From assembly GCA_963855995.1 (NCBI GenBank), contig OY979728.1, forward strand, positions 7,923,330 to 7,987,329: a DNA stretch of 64,000 nt, read 5' to 3'. The translations under genes and the position numbers were made by a program. Shown in pieces: positions 23,889-35,800 of this stretch. The notes under the pieces are model-generated. The model was given only the letters and a program-made list of their open reading frames with translations. It did not search any database and had not been told where the DNA came from. Positions within the stretch are counted from its first letter, which is position 1. The number at the start of each line of letters is the position of its first letter. Origin of the DNA: Muricea muricata (lineage: Eukaryota > Cnidaria > Anthozoa > Malacalcyonacea > Plexauridae).

Positions 23889-26800
23889 GTGCGTTGTTGT
23901 AGTTAGTATGTGACGATGATGGGGGACGGGAGAAGGAGGATGAGGTAAAATATACTACTAATGGTATAAGAGAAAGGTTGTCGTTGGTATGTGGTTGTAG
24001 TTGGTATATCGTTGTAGTTGGTATGTGGTTGTTGTTGGTATATCGTTGTCGTTGGTATGTGGTTGCAGTTGGTATGTGGTTGTAGTTGGTATGTGGTTGT
24101 AGTTGGTATGTGGTTGCAGTAGGTAAATGAGTATGAGATGAGTATCAGGGGGGGCGAGAAGGTACGTAGTGTACACGTGTGCGGTAAAGAATGAGATAAC
24201 GATACTGACAATTGTGGGGGCAAAAAGGTATGTAGTAACACACAATGTCCAACCATATATTTTTGCTATTTAGAATGGTAGTTGTACCAGCAAAGTGACG
24301 TCAACCACTCTCCAGATACAGACGACTGGTATCAAAGATGAGGTAGTTAATGACGATGACCAAAATACCATGACGTCACTGATTGCGCCTGCAGAACCTG
24401 GTACACCCGTCACTCTGTCTGGAGTCATCTGGAAAGAGACAATGGGAGGTGAGAATGACTGGGCTGGTTGACAGAATAATGGCTGACTAGTGATTAATAA
24501 CATGGAATATGTAACTGGCACTTGTCAACTTTACCTGCTTGTTGAATATCAACAAACTTGTTAATTTCATCAATTTTCAACAAGGCTGTCAAAATCAGGC
24601 TTGTTACAAATTGCCATTTGCAGACTTGTTACAACTTGTGTTTTGTTGAAGCAACTTGCAGCAAGCTTGTGGATTACAAGTTCTGACGATAAGATGAGAT
24701 GAGATGAGATGAGATGAGATGAGATGAGATGAGATGAGATGAGATGAGATGAGATGAGATGAGATGAGATGAGATGAGATGAGATGAGATGAGATGAGAT
24801 GAGATGAGATGAGATGAGATGAGATGAGATGAGATGAGATGAGATGAGATGAGATGAGATGAGATGAGATGAGATGAGATGAGATGAGATGAGATGAGAT
24901 GAGATGAGATGAGATGAGATGAGATGAGATGAGATGAGATGAGATGAGATGAGATGAGATGAGATGAGATGAGATGAGATGAGATGAGATGAGATGAGAT
25001 GAGATGAGATGAGATAAGATGACAAACCTGTTGAAATCAGTTGCAACTTGTCATTGCAGACTTGCTGTAGCTTGTTGAAACAAATTAAAACAAGCCTGTG
25101 TATAACAAGCTACGACAATCAACCTGCAACAAGTTGGTTGACAACTTGCGGCAGACTTTAACGAAGCTGTCACTGCTGTGCGAACGCATGCATGCCGATA
25201 TCGTCTTGTCGATAAAAAACAGGCCGACAGACTTGCCTTACATTTTACTGTGACATTCCAGGTGTGCTGGTTGTAAACCTGAAGTGGCGAAACAAAACCT
25301 ACAGTGGAAGTCTCATTGATCATTCACGTTATGGCTGGGCTAATCCAAGGTATAGCTTTCACTCACCTAACGAACTATATCAACCCTCATTCCACATGCG
25401 TGCTTCAAGTTCGACCCTTTCAAGTAGCACAGGTCATTCCCTGATATTGTAGCATTATCCTCTTGTGCTCTGATAAGTACATTAGTGTGTATACGAAATT
25501 AGTCGTCCGTAATTTGACACTGTTCCATGTTTCAGACAACTGGATGAGCCTCAGGAATGTGACTTGTCAACATCCAATCGGAGTTGCAAAGGGAAAAAAG
25601 GCAAACACAAGGAGTCCGCTTATACTGGCAATCCACTCTCTCCCAAAATGAGTGGGAATGGAAAGCGAGGTAAATATAAACTCTAAAGTAACTCTTCTCT
25701 CTTTCTGTCCTGTCCACTCTGCTATTAGTCATTTCCTAACTTATACCGCAAAGCGTGCATGGATTATTTGAAAGAACAATACCATGAGAGCACCAGTCAT
25801 TGGTGAAGAAGGAAGAGTAGAAACAACATTTGAGGCTTTTCCTTTGAAATAAGGCTCTTTCATATTTTGCTGTAATTTTAACTTTTAAAGTTTTCTGTCC
25901 TTTCAAAGAACCAGCGGTTGTCAGTTTGAAAAATCTAATACCTGTAGTTTTGCTCTTTTAAAGAGCGTAGCCTAGGAAATGAAAATTTGTTCAGTATTTT
26001 TTAGGTTGCATCCCAAAGATTACTTGAAATCACATAATATAGCATTTGTGAATCGTAAACGCTGATTGGTTTAGAACCGTGTTAACATCACGTGTTTATC
26101 CCGTGTTTAACTCAATGTAAACACGAAAAATTTCCCGCCACTTGTAAACGCGGAAATTTTTCGTATCCTTCGGGCTTTTGACATTGCTATATTATAAAAC
26201 AAATATAAAACATTTTTTCCGTGTTGATATACAGTTATATCAACACTCGCGGAAGTCGGGAAAACTCGAATTTATATGAAAACACTCCGCCCTGCGGGCG
26301 TCGTATTTCCATACAGTTTCTCGTATTCCCAATTCCACTCGTGTTGATATAACTGTACATCAACACGGAAAATGTTTTATATTTCTTAAATATGACCCTT
26401 TAAGAGAATTACTGTAACTCCGTTCCATGTCGTGATATTTATTTGATATTCAAGTAGTACAATGTGTGACATCACATTGCGTAATGACTTTAGAAAGAGG
26501 GCTTCGTTTATTTTTGATCTAGTCAATCTCGTTCCCCGAGCCTGCGATCCCTTGGGAAGAAAACGGAGGCTCTGGGATAATCCGTGATCGACATACAAAA
26601 AACTGTATGTCGCCCTTACTGCGCATGCGTTGCAAATAAATAGATTCAATAAGCCGCAATAGGAAAGAAGCTGGTATATAAGTGACTTTCCACAACCAGT
26701 AGGCAAGATACAAATCGTGTCTTTCCGGTCGACAACAACAGCCTTTACTGCTTCGTATTGACACTCCTTCAATTTGGGATTCTTCTTACCCAGTCGCTCT

Positions 26801-29800
26801 AACGCTTCGTCCAGCACAGAATGAAATAAACTGATATTTTCCACTGACATTACAAACAAAATAGTACAAATACTGTTCCAAAAAACCTAGAAAAATGCTT
26901 TTGTGGCTTATTTCCAACGCATGCGCTGTACGGGCGACATACAGTTTTTTGTATGTCGATCACGGATTATCCCAGAGCTTCCGTTTCCTTCCCAAGGGAT
27001 CGCAGGCTCGGGGAACGAGATTGGGAAGTAGTAAAACTGTTGCGCATAAATGAGGAGGCCTAGTGACTAGTAATAGCTTACGCACATACAAGTTTCGGTC
27101 ATTTTCTATTATTATATGCTACAAAATAAGCAATCTCATAGAGGATGCAGTGTGATGTCACACGCACTATTATTTACATATTTAATAAAGTTGAATATTT
27201 GACCACAGTTACAAAGTTCTAGGTATATCAGCATCTAGGTAGGTCAGCATATCTTCTAGGTAGGTCAGCATAGGTAGCCTAAAAATGTCTGGGAATTTTG
27301 TACACCGCAAGCCGAACGGTAGCGTATTGTTTACGTGTATAACCAGACATATGTGGGCCACTTATGGTTATATTGTAAATTTAAGTTCTTTCCAATGTAA
27401 TCAAGAAAATACTTTACAAAATTTTTTGTCATCGGCACTGTAAAGTCCTAAAGAGATTATTTGTTGCTTCGTTGTAGCGTCGAGGTTCCATCGCAACAAG
27501 GGGAAACACAACAAGGAATCGTCAACAAAATCAAAAGCGAAAAGAGGATCGGACACCGCCGAGGAAGGCACGAGAACAAGACGAAGAAGTTGTACAGTCA
27601 AAACAAGTGTTTCCCCCAGTCCCTCACCAACGCCCTTCATCGAGTGTCCTGAGAGAAACTGCAATAAGAGATACAAGCATATCAATGGTCTGCGGTATCA
27701 TCAGGCGCATGCGCATCTTGATAATAATGCTGACGGCGAAGACAAGGTAACGGGCGGTACAGGCTTTTCAGGAGCACACATGGCCGTAAGTTTATAACTT
27801 GGATTGCGGGTGTGGTGGACATAAATACTTCAAGCACTTGTGATTCGGTGATTGTGACCATGACTAGAGTGCCAAACTATTCACTGTTGTCACTAACTGT
27901 TGCATCATTTGAGTATAGGAGTATCATGTTTGATATTTTTGTTATTGCTTTTCCCCTTTGCTATTTATCGTGCAAAATTACTTCTGTATTTTGAAGGACT
28001 AACACAACTTAAGTACTCGGCGTATAGCCATTAGACCTGCTCTTGCCCCTCCCCAGGCCAGATCGTGCAGAATCCATCCCTCATCCTAATATTTGCGGAA
28101 ACTGAAATAATGGTGACTCCTTGACTATGGTCCTCAATACGCATTTACGTTCAGGATTCCTTTGATGAGGATGACATGAAGTCGTCGTGTGACCTCAAAG
28201 AACCGCTGTCAGCGAATTCCAAGTCGTCCGGCTCAGATGACGTGAAACCTCTGAGCCACAGGAAGGCTAAAAACCAAAAAGCAAATTCCAAAACGAGCGA
28301 AGTCAGTGAGATCTCTCCTCCGGAAGAACCCGTCCAAAACGGAGAGAAGGTTGATACCGAGGACAAGTTCGAAGACGCCATGGAGATCAAGACTGAAGAC
28401 AAATGTGACGTCACAGACACGAAGACGGACGAGAAGTATGACGTCACGATGGTGAAGAATGAGGAAAAGTATGACGTCATCAAAATGGAACCTGAAGCAG
28501 AACCAATGAAAGTGGAAGAAAGTAATACGACGACCACGAAGCCACAAAACATTCTTGAAGAAGCAGTGAAGATCATATTTGATGAGCCTGCTCCAGACTT
28601 GATTGTTCCCACCGCGGGTATATTTAGTCGTATGACATCGCAAGCTATGTTGGCTGCCTCGCACCCCCCGGCATATAAGTACGTTGGATATGAGGCGATG
28701 GACGAGACGGTGAACGAGTATAACGAGAAGACTGGGACTAGTGGTGAGACGCAAGAGTTAGATGTAACTGTTAAAGGTTGGTTTAATGTTTCTTTGGCTA
28801 TTTTATTTATTTCATTTTTATTTATTAGCCTTGTCTTGCACTTAAGTATTATATCTTTGTATTTAAGTATTATACATCTACACTTAGGTAAAATGACAAA
28901 TTTAACAAATAGAATATTTAAATATTAACAAACCTTTGTTAAAACCGTCATTGCTTGTTGTCTTGGATTCATCAAGCCGTTGTGTTCGCATCGCTTGCTT
29001 CGGCTTGATGATAACAAGTCTGCTGCAAGTTGTCAACAGGCTTGATGTAAATTGAAAGCCAGGACTTTTTATCCACAAGCTTGATGCAATTGTTTCAACA
29101 GCTTACAGTATGTAAATATGAAATGTAAACATGCAAATATCAAGTTGCATCAACTCTGATTTTCACAAACTTGAAGCCAACAGGCCTGATGCAACTTGAT
29201 CGCAAACTTACATCAAGCCAATAAAGTCCATATCTTGCATTAAGTTTGTGGCGTTTCTGGTTTTGTTCGTGTTAAGATTGTTTTGACCTCGTGCAATATG
29301 TTATCTGTGTTCCGTAGAAGAAGTCATTGACGAAGGGCATGCTGGGATGGCGTCCAAAATATCATGTAAAGATCCATCTGAAGAAACGTTTAAACTCGAG
29401 AATGCGGAAAGGCGCTTTACCGGAGCAAAAACAAGCGAAATACCTGCTGAAGAACCGTCAAAAACGACTGAAGACGATAAATCAAAATGGCCACCACCAG
29501 AAAAGGCTGGAAAATCACGCAAGGGTGATGGCGCGAGCGTTGCTAAGGAGCAAATGAAAACGTCCGCTGCTGAAATCCGTTCGCTACCAGGTTATAAGCA
29601 TTTTCGCCTGCCGCCAAATAACACGCTCTTGACTCAAGCAAAATCATTGACTTTAGATACGGGATTGTTGGATTCAAAAGACCCGCAAAAGGGTGGAATA
29701 CCAAAGGAGACACCCAGACAGGAGAGAGTGGGTGAGAAAGCCGAGGGCAAGTCTATGATGTGGACGATTCAAGGAGCGCCCTCTTCATCATCAGCCTCGT

Positions 29801-32800
29801 TTCAACTCACGTGTGAAAGTAAAGCCAGACCCGGATATATCACATCGTCCAGAAAGCCTTCGGTGGTGACCGCCAGTAACACGTGGATTCCCGAAGTTCA
29901 TCATTCGGTTTCGAATAAAATGGGCGGCGGAGGTGTCCCTGGACAAGAGGTAATTATCTGAGATTACTAAATAAGCTGAAGCATTGTATTAAAGTGGTCC
30001 AGTAATTGCTAATTTCAAAATTTATTGATTTTCAAAACTTGTACAAGATATTGTTTACGGTGTTCTTTGAACATTTCCAGAATTTGAAACTCAAAGAACT
30101 ATAAACGGAAAAGTTCAACGAACCCTGTTAGGGTAAAACCATGATTTAACCCTCAACAAAACGCAGCCTTTCATTAGCTTTTCCGGGGCTTTATTATTTT
30201 TGAAGAGATCAATTTTCTACATTTCAGACACGATAAGTCGGCTTATATTTAATATTTGAAGCTCAAACTTTCTGGTCACGTAGCAACAAAAATACTTATA
30301 AACATATTTTTTAAGTCAGGGAAGAAGCTAAAAGTAATAATATTAAGTAATGTAGCCCTTTAATAATTGTTTGGTTGGTATTAATCTACCAATGTCTGAA
30401 ACCTCTTGTGCCCGCATTTGACAATCGCTCAAGTATTGTTAGGGTCCAGCATTTTACATGAAGATTTGTCTTATTTAGGTAGTACCAGAGAAACCTTGTC
30501 CTCCGCGTGAAACCACTGAGAAGATACCACGGGCGCACGAGACAGGGGAAGAGGCAGAAGATGAGAGAACGAAGGTGGATAAAGGAGAGGATGAGAGATC
30601 AAAGGGGTCATATAGTGGTAAACCAGCCCGGGCTGTGGGAGTTGCCCATCCGTTCAACGCCGAGAAATCTGAAGGGGAATTTGCGCTTGGTATGGTTGGC
30701 AGTATCACTACAGGTATTGCATTGTGATCACTTTTATGCCAAAGTGCTCGTATTTGTTTTTGGCTAGATCTTTGTCAATTCCCATTCGACATATTGTTTA
30801 GACCTCCTGTACAAGGTTTTACTTGCTGGGTTGATTTCAGACATGTGAAAATACGTTGTTGACAAGCACGTTTCGTCTTCCTAGATCCAATGCGCGTGCT
30901 ATACTCCAAGTCTAGCAGTCCCAAAATGTCTGTGGATCATAGCCATCCAGATATGACTGAAGTAAAGAAGGTTAGAGTTGAGAAAACACTCGAAGTACCA
31001 GTTGGCGAAGTCGTGCCGCTGGCCAACGCCAGCAGAACCGCAGTTCCGACCAGTATTGCTAGAGGTTCAGTGATGATTGGAAATGAGATTCCAGGAGGTT
31101 TTGGTCCAGTTCGTGTTTCCGTGTCAGGTATGGGATGTTCATGTGCATTCATTGGAATGTTTATGTTCCTCCATATACTCGTGTACATTCAATGGAATGT
31201 TCATTTACATTCATCTACTTATGTGCACTCATTGGGATGTTTATATACATCCATGTACTGATGTACATTCAATAGGATGTTCATGTGCATCCATGTGCTG
31301 GTGTACGTTCAATCGGATTTTCACTTGCATTATTTCATGTATATGCATTTACTTGTGTACATTCATGTATTTATTGTTCAGTTGAGCCCTATTTACCCCC
31401 AAAAGGTCATCTTCAGTGTCTCTCAGAAAAGGCCTTCTGAATACTTTATTCTGTGCTATGACGCTACAGCTAGCACTCTGTTAAAACATTGCTATGTTTA
31501 TTCCTATTGTGTTTCCACAATGACGGAGTGATTTTATTTCTCACTGTAGACGATCGTGTTCCTCAGATCATCCCTCCGTCATCTCCACCTAGAGACCAGC
31601 AAGGATATACGTCATCTTCAGTCGAGCGTTCCTCACCATGGCGACCAGGAGGTGGCCACTCTCCTTCAAGAGAACACGAGGCTCGGTCACGCAGTGATGC
31701 TGGTCAGCAGTATCTGCCAGCTGAAACGTATGTATCACGAAAACCTTTCCGACGCTCGCCCATCCCAGATCACCGTTCGCCCCCGTTTAGGAGCAGTTAC
31801 CTAGCTGCAGATATGGGAAGAAGGTCACCGGAAAAAGATTACCGGACAATGGACCGGAGAATTCCATTTCGAAACATAGATGAACGATTAGCACCGAAAG
31901 ACTCTAAGGTACTAGAGGGTGCTCGAAACTCACCGGGTAAAGATATCTCTGGAAGTTTGCACCCTCCGAAATCAGACTCCCCGAGAAAAGACGTTTATCA
32001 TAGACTAGCTGCCGGATATAGAGATCCGGAAAGGGGTTCCCCTTTTAGCGAGACCCTGCCGCGAAGGCAGTACGACAAGTCTCCGATACGCGATCGACGA
32101 TCTCCGACACATGGACGAAGGTCGCCCGAGGTAGTCGAAAGAGCTTCGTTTCGGGATACTAGTCCCAACTCCGCACGGCAGTCTCCGTATACAGAACGCA
32201 TCGTGAAGCAGTCTGGGGAGAGCGAGATGACGTCACAGAGAAAGGAGTCCAGGAGTCCTGGCGGAGATTCGAGAACTGTCGAGGCCTCGCGTGGATATCG
32301 TATGAAACCGGACGGTATGTCATCCAAAGAAGCAGGGGATCCTGTTGTATCGCAACTTACATCTGGTGAAAACAAGGTTAGTATGTTATTGTGAAAAACA
32401 GGTTAATAAGTGCGTGAAAGCAGTTCTTTGTGGGTGCGTGGATGAGGTCGACGATTCATATTGTAGAGTCGTATCTTAGTGAGTCTGATCTATATGGAGG
32501 TCGGTTGTGGAGATGGATAGCGCTTTCCACTGGAGGTTTTTCAACTTCCACAGAAAGACATAAAAGGCAATGACACTAAACTCGCAAGAGATAGATTTGG
32601 GTTCTACATGTTATTGAGTATGTTTAGTGAAAGTAAGTTTGTGAAAATCACTTTTCGTTGGCTAGCGCTATTTGCTGTTCTTACAACCAACCTTTGATGT
32701 ATAGAAAAGCCAGACGAACAGAAAACATGGCTGCGTGTCATATACTTCCTTCTCAAAAACACTCGAAAGATTGATGTTTTAAAGCATTGAAATTATCGGG

Positions 32801-35800
32801 AGTAAAGTCACTGATCTGAAGATTACAACTGGATAGAGCCATTTCAATATTTTACATTGTGCTGCAGTATTTTCTGCATCAGTTCAAAGCAGAAAGTTTC
32901 TGCTAGAGCAATGAAAGCAGAAATTTACATGATTAGTTGTGCGTGATGAAAGTAAAAACCATGCGTGCACAAACTTATGAAAAAGTGCAATAAATGTCAA
33001 ATTTAGCCGTATTGAGGGATAAAATAACGCTCAATATCAATAACAAAACAAAATCATCTGAACATCTCTCATGTTCTCTCAAATTCCTGATGAATGAAGT
33101 TGGCTGGATGGCTGCTAAAAGTGATGATTGTCCTTTCTGTAAATAATGTCAGTTTGCAGAATTTTTTAATTCTGAATCAAAGGTTCCAGAAGAATTTTTT
33201 TCCACCCTTGTCGTTTGGATTGACCGCCAGATATCTACTGGGTTTTATGCAGTAGGAGAGGTTCTTGCAGTATCAGGGTACTGGTGGTAATAGAGAGGCA
33301 TTGTGTGAATAAAAAAATATGATTAGTTTATGAATGGATTTTAAGACATTTCATTTCACTTGCAGTTTCCTCGTATGTTGGAAGAAGAGGCGATGATGGT
33401 TCACGCTAGGAGCGCTGTCTGTCAATACCAGCTCGCCGCTGGCGGACCTCAAGACGTAGCTGCATCCAGGGAAGCCATGGAGAACTATATGATGTATTTG
33501 AGCAGAATGTCTTTAACACCTGGCTTTGATCCAAGATTGATCCAAGCATATCCTATGTTCACTGCGGCACAGATGCCGTTGTTACTGCAGTCTGCTAAGG
33601 AGAACACTGCGAAGGTAACGACGCACTTTGGGGAGAGAATTAGAGCCCTTGATCTGTAAGAGATGATGTGGACCTCTAGGAAGAACAGTTTAGAACTGAT
33701 AAAGCTATCCAGTACAAATAAAGTTAGTTTAGTTTAGGTTTCCTTATCTAGTAACACTGGATGAATGGGAGACGATCCCTACTGGACCTCCAGGAAGAGC
33801 AGTTTAAAAGTGTTAGAGAGGGTGGTTTAAAACTCGATCAATACGATGATCTTAACCGGACCTTTAGTAGAACAGTAATGATATGTAAAAACTTTTGTGT
33901 ATAAAGAGTCAATATTTGTATGTGCCTTGATCCTAGGATGAGAAGCCAAAAGAAGTGTCCGAAGAGACTCGTAGGAAACCGAACCATCCAAAACCCGAAG
34001 CTCCAAGGAGCAGAGACACTTCTGAGGTTGAAATGATGGCTAGCAAACGCCATGCTGACAGAACGAGCAGTTCACGAGAAAAGGCAGAGTACGAGCCGTC
34101 GGCAATCAAGCGAAGCAAAGCGAGTGACATGAAAGATGTTCATGAAATTATCGACGATCGAGACGGTGGAAGAATGCAGTTGAAAACGTTCGAACAACGA
34201 GCTTTGCAGCAGCAACTGAAGTTTAAAATGGATGCTCTTAAGTACGTATTTAGCCGCGTTTCTAAGATTTAATTCCATGTGAGGAGTTTTATTTTGCTCG
34301 TGCACACAAGGGCATTTCCTTGAATTTTACGTGGCAAATACATTTGCTGAAAAACAATAGGAATAATAGACATGGACTTTTTTGACGGGCCTGTTGTTCA
34401 AAGTATGGTTAGCTTAACCATGGATTACGGGATTCAAAGGAGATTTCCTAAGAGCAAAGCTTGCTCAGAGGCTTGGATATATTTCTTCAGAAATTTTGTC
34501 GGCATTAGTTGTAGTTTTGATTTTCAAAGTTTCCAAGGTTTTCAATGTAACGGATTTGTAGAACAATAGACACTAGAAGAACAGTGAGTTGAACCCAGGG
34601 TTGGCGTTAAAACAGCTCTGACGTATTGGCTCCAAGCAGAGTTGCAAAAAGCCTTGAACTTTCCTCCGGGCAAAATTGTCAAAGTTTGCAAATCTTCCTC
34701 AAGCTGTTGTAAAATTGGGCTTTCCAAACTGAAGATCAGAATGAATCTTGAGAATGATCACTATTTTTTTCAGAAAAAGGGCATGATTTTTGGAATAGCT
34801 CATCGTCTGTTACTTTTTTTGTTATGTTAGTGTTTAGGATACATTATGTAGTGTGTTGACCTGAAACCTTCCTCACTGACTGCCCATTTTTCAAACCTTC
34901 CTTACGGGTAAAACCCGCATGCCCGTGGCTTTTTTGCAATTCTGGCTCCAAGTGCTTGTAAGATTTAAGTCCAGGCATGATTTTTGAAGAGATATGTCCA
35001 TTGTCCGAGCTGTAATAGTTCTTTTGAATTTGACGTTGACACAGGCTTCAGCTCACCTGCTTTTTGAACCCCCCCCTCCCAGGGGTGCGACGAACTCTTG
35101 ACCGCGCGAAGTTCCTAGCCACAAGAGATTGGGACGAACCAAAGTGCCCTTTGCAATCATCCATTTTTACTGAGAATAGATAGAAGTACGCATTATGTGT
35201 CTATTATTTCTACGTGGAAAAACTAATTTTGTCAGTGTTAATGCGGCAAAGAAAAATGATCAGTTACCAATATATTTGTTCGTATGTATGACGAATTAAC
35301 TATTAACTATGTTTAGTCAACTTCAAACGGAGACGAATTTAAAAATGAGAGCAGAAGAGAAGTATCGTTCCAAGCCCCCAATAAGTGGCAGCACGTCAAG
35401 ACTAAAAGCAACGACACAGGAATCCCGTACGGTGTCCAAACGAGAGGTACAGTATGTGGCATTTTAAAGAGGTCAAGCTATGGCAGTTCCGGTAAACTGT
35501 GACGGGTGGCGTTATTTTGCTCATAAAATTTGCATCAATGCCAGTGAATTTACTCCTACTCACTGGATGTGTTTTGTCATAGAACACCATAGTCTTTCCG
35601 AACACGCAGTTTAGGTTTGATCAAACATGCAGATACCAGGGGAAATATCATGAACAGAATGACGCCACCCGTACCCGTTTACCGCAACCAGGGTATCTTA
35701 ATCTCTCTATTTCTTTTTGTATCGACTTGAGTTAAGATTACATTGATATCGAAGCAGCTAGACCAGAAATATCACGCGTATCTAGGTTGGCAGAGCATTG

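Noticed and set aside
23903-24256. Minus-strand frames rich in HTNYN and PTTTTYQ
   Set aside because: Translation of the 17-bp minisatellite in ZNF609-like intron 1.
24570-25046. 158-codon minus-strand frame with a repeated SHLIS motif
   Set aside because: Translation of the GATGA microsatellite only.
28151-28754. Minus-strand frames of 153 and 173 codons opposite exon 6
   Set aside because: Shadows of the plus-strand ZNF609-like exon, which has splice and homology support.
31489-31549. Extending ZNF609-like exon 10 upstream to an ATG at 31489
   Set aside because: The upstream part precedes a good CTGTAG acceptor at 31549, and only the spliced version joins exon 9 in phase.
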